A DNA stretch of 64,000 bases from Melieria omissa (lineage: Eukaryota > Arthropoda > Insecta > Diptera > Ulidiidae), in NCBI GenBank assembly GCA_963971225.1, contig OZ020270.1, positions 21,153,689-21,217,688 of the forward strand, written 5' to 3'. Shown piece by piece: positions 39,721-50,411 of the stretch; within the stretch, counting starts at the first letter, position 1; every line of letters starts with the position of its first letter. The translations under genes were made by a program, and so were the position numbers. The notes beneath the pieces are model-generated. The model searched no databases, was not told where the DNA came from, and saw only the letters and a program-made list of their open reading frames with translations.

Positions 39721-40989
39721 ATGGACGATATCCAAAAGGCGCTAACTGAACTCACCGGTGGTCTTAATGCGGTGCTCGAAACACAAAAGCGTTTCGAGAA
39801 AAGGTTAGGGGCCTTGACCAACCTGGAGACGCGTATCGTCTCCCTAGAAGGCAATGACGCAAATGGGAACGTAAATTCAGTTTTGACCTTGAATACCCTC
39901 GAGTCACGTATTGCCGCCCTGGAAGCGAAGCGATCAACGACAACTGACCAATTACCCGGAACCCCTGTTCTTCCTCCTCTATGCGGACCCCGTAATGAAG
40001 ATGACCTGAAGCTTATAAGCCGGTTGCCAGACGCTGTGAAGGAATTACAACCTTTTGATGGGAATCCTGTGCAGTACGTGTCGTGGATCCACAGTGTCGA
40101 AAGCATCCTTCATGACTACGAGTTAGTGCGAGATAAACCAATTTTTCGTGCTATATTACAGAGCATAAGGCAAAAAATTCGCGGGGAGGCCGACACCGCT
40201 CTGGTGTCTTATAATATCTTCGATGAAGACTGGAATACTATCAAGGAATGTCTATCTCTTCATTATGCGGATAAAAGAGACATCCGGACGCTGGAGCACC
40301 AGCTTAATCAACTCTCTCAGAAAAACTCGAAGCTGGACGAGTTCTACGCCTCAGTGAATCATCAGTTTTCCCTAATTGTGAACAAAATTAAAACCGAGTC
40401 CTATAGCCAAGAAACTGTTTCTGTTTTGATAGATACCTATAGGAATAGGGCACTTGATGTTTTTATAAGAGGGGTAAACGGGGAAGCATCAAAGATGCTC
40501 TTCATCCGCAAACCGAAATCCTTGCCCGAAGCATATACATCCTGCCTCGAGTTTCAAAATCTGAGTTTCCGTAACACCGTGCTGCACCGACCGCACTCCA
40601 CCAATGTAGTAACTGTGCCCAGGAACGACATGTCTTCCAGACCACCCCTTCCACCCAGAATTCCTCATAGACCCTTCCCAAGAAATCCATTCCATTACAA
40701 TCGCCACTGGTCAAATGATCAGACTCCAAGCAACCGCAACCCATTCTCGGCAGGAGGAAGTCCTCCACCAAGGCCTGGACCTAAGCCAGCCGAAAAAATG
40801 GAGGTGGATAGATCCATACAAACCCGACAAGTTAATTATATGAACCGTCCCCAAGAAGGCGGGCAGCCCAACAAAAAGCAGCGGATCTTTCACCTAACAA
40901 ATGATAGCGAGGAGTCGTCGAAGGACCATGGGGATGGCCACGAAGAAATAAATTTTACAACAAACGCCTCAGTAGCGTACCTTACTTAG
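39721..40989 (+). CDS. gag: Gag of element III
   Basis: The frame has 422 codons from ATG 39721, which directly follows the leader repeats. The N-terminus (ALTELTGGLNAVLETQKRFE and ETRIVSLEG) is probably coiled coil. The capsid-like part has PFDGNPVQYVSWIH, LSLHYADKRDIRTLEHQL and TYRNRALDVFIRG. The C-terminus is rich in Pro, Arg and Asn, without a CCHC knuckle, as in II and IV. It is longer than gag II and IV by about 20 residues, mostly near the N-terminus. Near its end lies the A_AAT_TTT heptamer that probably directs part of the ribosomes into pol. Confidence 0.92.
   Translation: MDDIQKALTELTGGLNAVLETQKRFEKRLGALTNLETRIVSLEGNDANGNVNSVLTLNTLESRIAALEAKRSTTTDQLPGTPVLPPLCGPRNEDDLKLISRLPDAVKELQPFDGNPVQYVSWIHSVESILHDYELVRDKPIFRAILQSIRQKIRGEADTALVSYNIFDEDWNTIKECLSLHYADKRDIRTLEHQLNQLSQKNSKLDEFYASVNHQFSLIVNKIKTESYSQETVSVLIDTYRNRALDVFIRGVNGEASKMLFIRKPKSLPEAYTSCLEFQNLSFRNTVLHRPHSTNVVTVPRNDMSSRPPLPPRIPHRPFPRNPFHYNRHWSNDQTPSNRNPFSAGGSPPPRPGPKPAEKMEVDRSIQTRQVNYMNRPQEGGQPNKKQRIFHLTNDSEESSKDHGDGHEEINFTTNASVAYLT
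40950..40956 (+). promoter_or_regulatory. Candidate -1 frameshift heptamer, gag-pol of element III
   Basis: The gag frame reads ATA AAT TTT. Slipping back one base gives AAA TTT and enters the pol frame. A short CGTAC/GTACG stem lies at 40974-40995. Confidence 0.78.
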
Positions 40990-40994
40990 AGTAC

Positions 40995-43900
40995 GTGACT
41001 GCTGAAGGTAAGGTCTTGAAGTTTCTCATAGACACTGGGGCAAATAAGAACTTTGTCAGTCCGTCAGTTAATAAGCATAACCATCCGGTAATTAAACCCT
41101 TTAACGTTCATTCCGCCGCAGGCAATATAGAAATCCGCCAGAAGGTCTGTGGAAAATTCTTTCAAAATTTAGGTATACACTCCATTCTAACGTTCTACGT
41201 CCTTCCCGGCCTAAAGACCTTCGATGGTATAATCGGTGACGATTCCTTAAGGGAATTGGAAGCCATCATCGATCGCAAGGCTAATGTCCTCATTTTAAAA
41301 CCAGACGTAAGAATCCCCTTGAAGGCTCAGTGTTCAGAAAATGTAAACATAACCATCGGTGAAGAAGTCTCAAGTCTGGCAAGAACGAAACTAGCTGAGA
41401 TAGTCCGTACCCGCAAATCACTGTTTGGCCCGATTTCCGACAGCGAACTCGCCAAAACCTCGGTCAGGGCTGAGATAAGGACCACAACAAGCGAGCCGGT
41501 CTACACTAAAAGCTACCCCTACCCTAGTTGCATGCGTAGCGAAGTGGACAGACAAATTAACGAGCTGTTATCTGAAGGAATTATACGACCTTCCAAAAGC
41601 CCCTACAATTCGCCACTCTGGATAGTGCCGAAGAAGCCCAAGCCGAACGGCGAAAAGCAGTACCGAGTCGTCATTGACTACAAAAGGCTAAACGCGGTCA
41701 CAATAGCCGACACCTATCCGATACCCGACATCAACAGCACTCTGGCTAGCCTTGGGAATGCCCGATTCTTCACAACTTTGGACCTGACCTCTGGATTCCA
41801 CCAGATACCGATGAAGGCGTCTGATGTACAAAAGACCGCGTTCTCGACTATGAACGGAAAATTCGAGTTTCTCAGACTACCGTTCGGGTTGAAGAACGCT
41901 CCATCAATATTCCAGCGAATGATAGACGATGTATTAAAAGAATACATTGGGAGGATTTGCTACGTATACATCGACGATATAATTGTATACGGCAGCAATG
42001 AGGATGAACACATTCGGAACATCGAGGTAATCCTCAACCGTCTTTCTGATGCCAATCTCAAAGTGAACCTAGACAAGACTCACTTTATGAAGTCTGAAGT
42101 GGAGTTCCTGGGATACATCGTGGGGGCAAGTGGAATCAAGGCAGACCCAAAAAAGGTTCACGCGATCAACAACATCTTACCGCCAACGAACCTAAAGGAT
42201 TTGAAAAGCTTCCTGGGAATGACTTCCTATTATAGGAAGTTCATCCGTGTTTACGCAAGAGTAGCGAAGCCACTAACGAATCTCACCAGGGGCGAACTTG
42301 CACGGGTTAAGGCTAACGCCTCAAGGAAGGTGCCAATTGAGCTTGACGAGGCTGCTCTTCGGGCTTTTACCAATCTGAAGGAATTACTGACGTCATCCGA
42401 AGTGCTAGCCTTTCCCGACTTCAACAAACCCTTTAACCTAACCACTGACGCTTCTAACGTGGCAATAGGCGCCGTCTTGTCCCAAGAGCAGGATAATCTG
42501 GATAAACCGATTGCCTACGTCTCCAGGTCCTTAAACAAAACGGAGGAAGCGTACGCAGCTAACGAAAAGGAAATGTTAGCTATAGTGTGGGCATTGGATA
42601 GCCTTCGTTCGTATCTTTATGGAGCAAAAAAGGTCAACATCTTCACAGACCACCAGCCGCTAACGTTTGCCTTGGGTAATAGGAATTACAACGCGAAGCT
42701 AAAACGGTGGAAAGCGCGAATCGAGGAATACAACCACCAATTAATTTACAAGCCAGGTAAATCTAATGTGGTTGCTGACGCTCTTTCCCGGCTGAAAACC
42801 CAGATTAACCATTTACCCAGCTCGCCGCATGTAAGCCAAGCTCCAAGCGAGTCGAGCACTCTAACAGCGAGTGAAGGACAAGCTCCAAGCGAGTCGAGCA
42901 CTCTAACAGCGAGTGAAGGACAAGCTTCAAGCGAATCAGGCACTCTAACAGCAAGTGAGGGACGACCAATGGAAACGACTATGACTGCCGACGAACATGG
43001 TTCCACTACGATCACCGCGGACGAAGACGACACATGCAACGAGACAGTCCATAGCGCAGAACAGGACAATACTGATTTAACCCCACATGTGGAGGTTCCC
43101 CTCAATGTATTCCGCAATCAGATTGTAATTCGAATTGGAAAAGAATTGCTCTCTTATCTTCAGCCCCACCCCGGATTCCAACGCTATTTTGTGACGGTTC
43201 CCGTAATAACTGAAGAAATTCTTGTAAGAATCCTGAAAGAGAGGCTCCGCCCAAGAATAGTTAATGGAATTAAAATTCCAGAAGAATATTTAGGGTTATT
43301 ACAGAGAATTTATTTAGGGCATTTCAGTTATTACAAGATAAGAGTCACGCAAAGACTAGTGGAGGACGTAACGGTCGACGAGCGCAAATGCGCAATAATA
43401 GAGGCAGAACATAAGAGAGCACACAGGAATGCGAAAGAAAACAGGGAACAGATACTTGAATCCTACTACTTCCCCCGAATGAGCAGCCTGATTAGAAAAT
43501 ACACCAAAAATTGCGAAACATGTAACGCTAACAAGTATGACCGCCATCCTCATACTCCCTCTTTACAACCCACGCCCATCCCTAATTACCCGTGTGAAAT
43601 TCTGCACATGGACATAGTGGAAATACAGAATGAAAAATTCATCAGCTGTCTGGATAAATTCTCCAAGTTTGGAAAACTTTTCCGTGTAAAAAATCGATCT
43701 GCCCTACACCTAAGGAATAAAATCATAAAAGCCCTACACTATTTCACAATACCAAAAGTCCTTGTCACCGATAATGAAACGGGATTCCTCAGCCCCATAA
43801 TCCTGAACCTCATCAGGTCACTGAATGTTAAACTCTATAGGACCCCAATACACAAAAGTGAGGTTAATGGACAGGTGGAAAGATTCCACTCAACTATTTT

Positions 43901-44393
43901 AGAAATCTACCGTTGCCTCAAGAGAGAGTACGCGGACCTGAACACGAAGGAGCTGGTGGAAATTGCCGTCGACAGATACAATAATACCATACATTCCGTA
44001 ACACGTAAAAAACCTAATGACATTTTTTTTAACAGGACACAGAGAATAAATTACCAGAACATAGTCGACTTTAGGGCAGTCGTCAACGAGAATTTGAAAG
44101 GGCTCATAGAAAGGAACCAAAAGTTACAAAATCTCCGCCGAAACGCGAAAAGGGCGACGCCAAAAACTTATAAAAAAGGGGAAATTATCTACACCGCCGT
44201 TAAAGGCATAAAACCGAAAGCAAAACCACTATTTAGGAGGGATGTAGTAGCTAGAAACAACAAAGTTACGGTAGTAACTCGGGAAGGAAGGAGAGTCCAC
44301 AAGAGCCACATTAAAAACATAGACCAAGCAACCAAAAATTCCAAAGGTAACAGAAGCAGTCAGGGCAACAGGGGGGGTTCACAGGAAAAATAA
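40995..44393 (+). CDS. pol: Pol polyprotein of element III (protease-RT-RNase H-integrase)
   Basis: The frame has 1,132 codons from a GTG at 40995. There is no ATG at this place and the frame is open upstream into the gag overlap, so expression through the -1 shift at 40950 is likely. The order is protease DTGA near 13-16, RT (LDLTSG, YIDD), RNase H (TDAS, EKEMLAIVWAL, TDHQPL), a linker with three 14-residue repeats (QAPSESSTLTASEG type, 42838-42965), integrase HHCC finger and D,D,E (LHMDI, VTDNE, EVNGQVER), and a basic tail ending in a Ser/Gly/Gln-rich extension absent from II. No break is seen. Confidence 0.94.
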   Translation: MTAEGKVLKFLIDTGANKNFVSPSVNKHNHPVIKPFNVHSAAGNIEIRQKVCGKFFQNLGIHSILTFYVLPGLKTFDGIIGDDSLRELEAIIDRKANVLILKPDVRIPLKAQCSENVNITIGEEVSSLARTKLAEIVRTRKSLFGPISDSELAKTSVRAEIRTTTSEPVYTKSYPYPSCMRSEVDRQINELLSEGIIRPSKSPYNSPLWIVPKKPKPNGEKQYRVVIDYKRLNAVTIADTYPIPDINSTLASLGNARFFTTLDLTSGFHQIPMKASDVQKTAFSTMNGKFEFLRLPFGLKNAPSIFQRMIDDVLKEYIGRICYVYIDDIIVYGSNEDEHIRNIEVILNRLSDANLKVNLDKTHFMKSEVEFLGYIVGASGIKADPKKVHAINNILPPTNLKDLKSFLGMTSYYRKFIRVYARVAKPLTNLTRGELARVKANASRKVPIELDEAALRAFTNLKELLTSSEVLAFPDFNKPFNLTTDASNVAIGAVLSQEQDNLDKPIAYVSRSLNKTEEAYAANEKEMLAIVWALDSLRSYLYGAKKVNIFTDHQPLTFALGNRNYNAKLKRWKARIEEYNHQLIYKPGKSNVVADALSRLKTQINHLPSSPHVSQAPSESSTLTASEGQAPSESSTLTASEGQASSESGTLTASEGRPMETTMTADEHGSTTITADEDDTCNETVHSAEQDNTDLTPHVEVPLNVFRNQIVIRIGKELLSYLQPHPGFQRYFVTVPVITEEILVRILKERLRPRIVNGIKIPEEYLGLLQRIYLGHFSYYKIRVTQRLVEDVTVDERKCAIIEAEHKRAHRNAKENREQILESYYFPRMSSLIRKYTKNCETCNANKYDRHPHTPSLQPTPIPNYPCEILHMDIVEIQNEKFISCLDKFSKFGKLFRVKNRSALHLRNKIIKALHYFTIPKVLVTDNETGFLSPIILNLIRSLNVKLYRTPIHKSEVNGQVERFHSTILEIYRCLKREYADLNTKELVEIAVDRYNNTIHSVTRKKPNDIFFNRTQRINYQNIVDFRAVVNENLKGLIERNQKLQNLRRNAKRATPKTYKKGEIIYTAVKGIKPKAKPLFRRDVVARNNKVTVVTREGRRVHKSHIKNIDQATKNSKGNRSSQGNRGGSQEK

Positions 44394-44931
44394 ATAAAAA
44401 AAAAAAAGAGAGGAAAAAACACAAAAGACAAATAAAGGAAAAAAACACAAATGAAAAACACGAAGAGAGGAAAGAACACAAAAGACAAATAAAAAAAAAA
44501 AAAAAAACACAAATAAAAAACACGAAGAGAGGAAAAAACACCAAACATAAAAAGCAAAAAACACAAGTAAAAGACACAAAGAAAACAAGAGAAACGAATT
44601 GGCCCGAAGAAGCAACAGAGAAAAGAAAAAACACACTATTCAAAAAAAAAAAAGAGGAAAAAATACATAAAGCCCAAATTAACAAAAACGGAAAAACACA
44701 TTTTACCAATAAAAATAAAGGATAAATGTAATATAATATATATAATACAATACATCTACTAGCAGAAAAATTTTGATTGATTTCTAAATTAGCCTTAAGA
44801 ATCCTTATGTAAACAATTGTCAATTTACCCTTAAGAGTATGATAATAACAAACAGAATTAATGGTAATGGTCTAGTAGTAGTAACAGTAATAGAAATTCA
44901 ACTCTGTAATCAATAAATCAATAAAGATGAA

Positions 44932-44966
<35 letters not shown>

Positions 44967-45188
44967 AAAAAAAAAATATATATATATATATATATTAGCA
45001 TATATTAGCATATATTAGATATATATATTAGCATATATTAGCATATATTAGCAATTACGGAAAATTACAACCTAGAAGCCACTACATAATATTCACATTG
45101 AACAGAAATCAATCAAAATAGCAAAAGAAATTGCATACGAATAATTAAATGAGATGTCCTAGAACAAGGAAGAAGTCCACTCAAATGA
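44394..45188 (+). other. Purine-rich spacer between pol and env of element III
   Basis: Positions 44395-44700 consist of imperfect repeats of AAAAAACACAAA, GAGAGGAAAAAACAC and AAAGACAAATAAA. Positions 44935-44975 are poly-A. Positions 44977-45056 hold (TA)n and about six TATATTAGCA units. No gene is seen; the minus-strand frames here are low-complexity artefacts. Confidence 0.8.
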
Positions 45189-46709
45189 ATGGAACAATTT
45201 TTAGCAAGTAAGAATAAAATAGATACAACATGTTTCAGAATGATTACGATGGCTATGACGACGGTACGCGGCCTACACGTGTTCGAGTATAAGTCTCCAA
45301 TCGTCACCATGAAGGAGGGCAACGCTCGGATTCTGAATGGGAATTTCAACCTGGTGCACGTCATGAACATACAACAATACGAAGAGTTGGTGGGAGAAAT
45401 AAAAGAAGCTGTCAAAGATGTTGAAGTGACCGAAAGGAAGGACATCATTCTCTTCTACGTCAACGAGGTAGAAAAGGGGCTACGTGAGCTAAGGGGAAAG
45501 AAGCAAAGATCGGGGCGTTCCATCAACTGGATAGGATCCGCCTGGAAATGGGTCTCCGGCTCCCCGGACGCCACTGATTGGGACAAAATCCTTAAGAGCG
45601 AGGAAGAAATAGTTGAAAATAATAACCAGCAATACAAAATTAACAAAAGACTCTTTAACGTCACTAACCAAGCAATAGAAAAGTACAACCAGCTAGCCAA
45701 TCTGTTTTACAATGACGTCAGCGGCAAAGCTTCGGAAAGGTTCGAGCAGATCCTGCTGGAAAAAACCAAGATCGTAAAAGAAAAGGTACACGAAATAGTC
45801 CGAGCATGCCAGATGGCAAGGAAAGGCATCGTCAACACCAACCTACTGGACGATGAGGAAATCAATGCGGTTTTGTCTGAAATTGAGACCTTGCCCTACG
45901 ACAACGAAATAGAAGCCCTGGAGTACGCAACACCTTCAATCCTCGTAAAACCATCGACGCTGCTATATGTAATATCCTTGCCGAAAGTACACACCGATTC
46001 GTACAATCACCTGTTAATACGTCCAGCGGCAATAAATGGGAAACAGGTCGACATTTATTATACAGAAATGGTTGTTAATCAGAAAGAATCGTTCGCAATC
46101 TCTGGTCAATGTATGCGGATGAGAAACACAACCATATGCAACCAATCCGCACTCGTCAAACTGGCTGACGACGATTGCGTGTCAAACCTCCTGAGGGGAG
46201 AAGACGCTGAATGCTCCCTTAGGTCAAACACCGAAGAAATTGTAGAACTAATAAAGGAAGACACACTGTTTCTCAGCAACTTTTTTGGCCCCGTCACGTC
46301 GGGAAACTACTCGAGAAATCTTAATGGAACCTACATCATCCAGATCCAGAACGAGTCGGTGCTAATAAAGGACAAGCTCTTTTCAACCCGATCGTATGTG
46401 AAAACTCAAATAATGCCCCCGATCCTCTCAAATATCACGAAAAGTATCCCCAAGACAGACGTAAGCTATTTGCACCAGCTAAGCCTGAAGAACATCGACA
46501 GACTCCATGATCTGCAGGTTAAATCAAATGTTTCATTAGCCACCGACATAATTATCGTCACTATAATAATTCTTTGCTCGCTGATAATATGGAAATATCT
46601 TACGAGGAATCTCCACATCCCTCGCATATACCCCATAATCGAGCACACGGCATCCCCCGCTAAACCACCACGCCTAACATCACTTAATCTGCGGGACGCA
46701 GATATTTGA
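45189..46709 (+). CDS. env: Envelope glycoprotein of element III
   Basis: The frame has 506 codons from ATG 45189, with further in-frame ATGs at 45240 and 45249 that would place the weakly hydrophobic start closer to the N-terminus. A basic furin-like region (KKQRSGRS, about 104-111) precedes INWIGSAWKWVSGSPDATDW. Sequons (NVT, NTT, NYS, NGT, NES, NIT) and Cys pairs follow, then a strong transmembrane segment near 453-470 (IIIVTIIILCSLIIW) and a cytoplasmic tail ending LRDADI, exactly as in env II. It is the same F-like fusion protein family as gypsy env. The frame is unbroken and the stop lies just before the polypurine tract. Confidence 0.92.
   Translation: MEQFLASKNKIDTTCFRMITMAMTTVRGLHVFEYKSPIVTMKEGNARILNGNFNLVHVMNIQQYEELVGEIKEAVKDVEVTERKDIILFYVNEVEKGLRELRGKKQRSGRSINWIGSAWKWVSGSPDATDWDKILKSEEEIVENNNQQYKINKRLFNVTNQAIEKYNQLANLFYNDVSGKASERFEQILLEKTKIVKEKVHEIVRACQMARKGIVNTNLLDDEEINAVLSEIETLPYDNEIEALEYATPSILVKPSTLLYVISLPKVHTDSYNHLLIRPAAINGKQVDIYYTEMVVNQKESFAISGQCMRMRNTTICNQSALVKLADDDCVSNLLRGEDAECSLRSNTEEIVELIKEDTLFLSNFFGPVTSGNYSRNLNGTYIIQIQNESVLIKDKLFSTRSYVKTQIMPPILSNITKSIPKTDVSYLHQLSLKNIDRLHDLQVKSNVSLATDIIIVTIIILCSLIIWKYLTRNLHIPRIYPIIEHTASPAKPPRLTSLNLRDADI
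46687..46703 (+). promoter_or_regulatory. Hairpin next to the polypurine tract of element III
   Basis: ATCTGCG-GGA-CGCAGAT, a 7 bp stem that also encodes the last residues of env, as in elements II and IV. Confidence 0.75.
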
Positions 46710-46718
46710 AGGGGGAGG
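46706..46718 (+). promoter_or_regulatory. Polypurine tract of element III
   Basis: TTGAAGGGGGAGG directly before the LTR start AGTTAAC; the expected plus-strand primer site. Confidence 0.85.
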
Positions 46719-48162
<1,444 letters not shown>

Positions 48163-48558
48163 GTTAAGGAGCTCGCCCCAAGGGCGAGCTCCAAAAAAAT
48201 TAGAGATGGGGCCAACCACTGGCCCTTGATTCTGCTGCAAAGAGAATTGGATTAATTAAAACACCAAAGTTTACCTTCCTCGTCCGAGGTCCGCTCAAAA
48301 AGTGACAAGAACTTAGTTCTTTATTCTTAATGAAGCTTACTATCTACTCTGCTTAAGTAAGGCACGTGTGCTATGTCAGCATTTCAGCCTGCAGGCAACG
48401 CATATGCGACGGGCAGCGATCCCACGGTTTTTGGAGGAGGATCGCGTTACCGAGCCATTCAGTGCAACGTTATGCGTTGTTGGGTCGCCGATCACGTTGA
48501 TATGCAACGTGCTGGAATTGGCGTGGAAGATTGCTGACGTCGTCAGTTCGCACCGCTG

Positions 48559-50411
48559 CACAGTGTTTCGTCTAGAACAAGCTAGCTGGACAAAAACGAC
48601 ATCTTTATTTTTTGATTTTTCTGTTATATAGTCAATATAGATATTCATACATTAGGATCTATGTGAAAATAACACATCGGCACCTGTTATATAGTGAGAA
48701 ATATCGCCGAATATATCGGATAACCGAAAATTTTAATAATTCCTTTGCATAGTTGGTCTGAAGTGTTTTATATAAATAAGTTCCTGTCAAAAGTCGGTGG
48801 CATTTTTCTTTATTAGGGAATCTGAGCTTAAGGGTGAGTAGTATTTTTGCAATATCTTGTATTAGCAATTAAGCTATATTTAATAGTTGTACGTGCCATG
48901 ATTAAGAAGGAAAGCAATTTTTCCCCAAAATTTTTAACTTCAAAGGTGAAAAGTTAAGATGTCTCCTCATGTCACCTCTGCAATTTTTATATATATTCTT
49001 CTCATAAGTGCCTACTAAAAGATGAAACAAAAAACCATTGCGAATTTTTTGCACATCTATTTTATTTTATTTTTTATAGATACATATGTTTACAAGCATA
49101 ACAAAATTTATGTTTTTTGAAATTTGGTTGGAACACTCAAGTGAAACGAGAAACGAAGAGATAATGGAACACATTTTATCAGTGGTGACACTGATGAATT
49201 TTCATTAAATCTCTTGCAATTGCGGGATGATGAAGGTAATATTGTTTGGCAGAATCCTCCACCGTTTTCTACCAGGTTTTGTCATCCTATAAAGTTTATT
49301 TTTTCCAAAGATTTTATTGTTTCTGAAACGAACAAAGTTTTGGAAGAGATAAGCTTTATAGTACAAAGAGCATGCTGGAAGAATTTGAAGTTTATTTCCA
49401 ACATAATATGCTTCTAACCATGATTGGGAAAGTTTGTAATGCTTTGATCGAAATGTCTTCTACTCGAAGTAAATCCAAAAATAATGAATGACGAGACACA
49501 GGAGCTTGTACCCAACCGAGAAAATCTGGGTTTTGGTTTATCCACACTGCAGGCTTGGATTAGGTGTTTTGAATGTCTGCTTCACATTAGCTACCGTCTT
49601 TATATAAAAAAGTGGCAGCTTGAGGACGTTGATGCCTACTAGTGTTAATGAACCAATTGGTACCCCTGCTGTATCTAGTTTTCATGGTTCTGTGACTCAT
49701 AGTAATGACTAATTGATAAATGATTCATCCGATAACAGTGATGATAATGTCTGAGAGAATTATGAAAACTGTCCGTAGGTAATAAACTGACAAGAACTTT
49801 CTGTTGTGCTAAGACTAGATGTTAAAAAGTTTAATCTAAAACTGCTTGAACTTTACTTTTAGCGTTTTATTCACATCAATTTGCTCTGGATAACAAGCAG
49901 CTTTTGCCTTTGTAATACCTTTGCCGGAAATACCTTATGACCAGTTTGGACCCCACTTCCGAGTCCTTTTGAATGCATGACTAGTCGATTGGCTATCTAC
50001 ATAGTATACTAAAGCTTCTTCACTACTCAAACATCTAGCACTTTGTTTCAAATTTTTTTTCGTTCAGAGATTCTTGAGTTTCACTTTTCGCAGTTTTGAT
50101 AACACTTGCTGAATTTCTAAAGTGGACAACCGTACAGATATCTACGCAGCATAAATCAACTTATCAGTATATCTGGTATGTTTTAGGTCATCTATTTTTC
50201 TCCGTTTAGTCCTCAGACCGGAACTATTAAATTCCTTAATATATATATGCATATATATGTATATGTACATACATTCCTATATGTATATAGTTATCAAAAA
50301 ACCATATAAAACTAAAAAAATATATGTATCTGAAATAATAAGCCGCATATGAAACGAAAAATCCTGAAAAATATTTTTGTCCAGCTAGCTTGTTCTACAC
50401 GAAACACTGTG
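48559..50411. mobile_element. Transib-like DNA transposon, decayed, nested in LTR of element IV
   Basis: 1,853 bp with terminal inverted repeats of at least 35 bp (one mismatch visible) beginning CACAGTG, and a 5 bp GC-rich target duplication CGCTG at 48554-48558 and 50412-50416. The heptamer CACAGTG, the 5 bp duplication and the GC-rich target are the Transib signature, related to V(D)J recombination signals. The interior is AT-rich with many stops. Confidence 0.75.
49150..49417 (+). pseudogene. Possible Transib transposase remnant
   Basis: A 67-codon open stretch (49214-49417) encodes LRDDEGNIVWQNPPPFSTRFC and HPIKFIF, followed by a charged helix. The pattern of Trp, Pro-rich turn and STRFC-HP resembles a segment I recall from Transib/RAG1-like transposases, but this is from memory of the family and not a search. 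The catalytic residues are not identifiable, and the rest of the 1.85 kb has no long frame. If correct, it supports the terminal-repeat assignment and shows that the copy is dead. Confidence 0.4.

Noticed and set aside
40995..40997. True translation start of pol at GTG
   Set aside because: The frame is open upstream into gag, and a frameshift heptamer conserved in three elements gives a better explanation.
44311..44823. 170-codon minus-strand frame rich in Phe, Leu and Cys
   Set aside because: It is the complement of the purine-rich repeats between pol and env; low complexity only.
48559..50411. hAT or P-type transposon
   Set aside because: No 8 bp target duplication fits either end; a 5 bp CGCTG duplication with CACAGTG ends fits Transib better.
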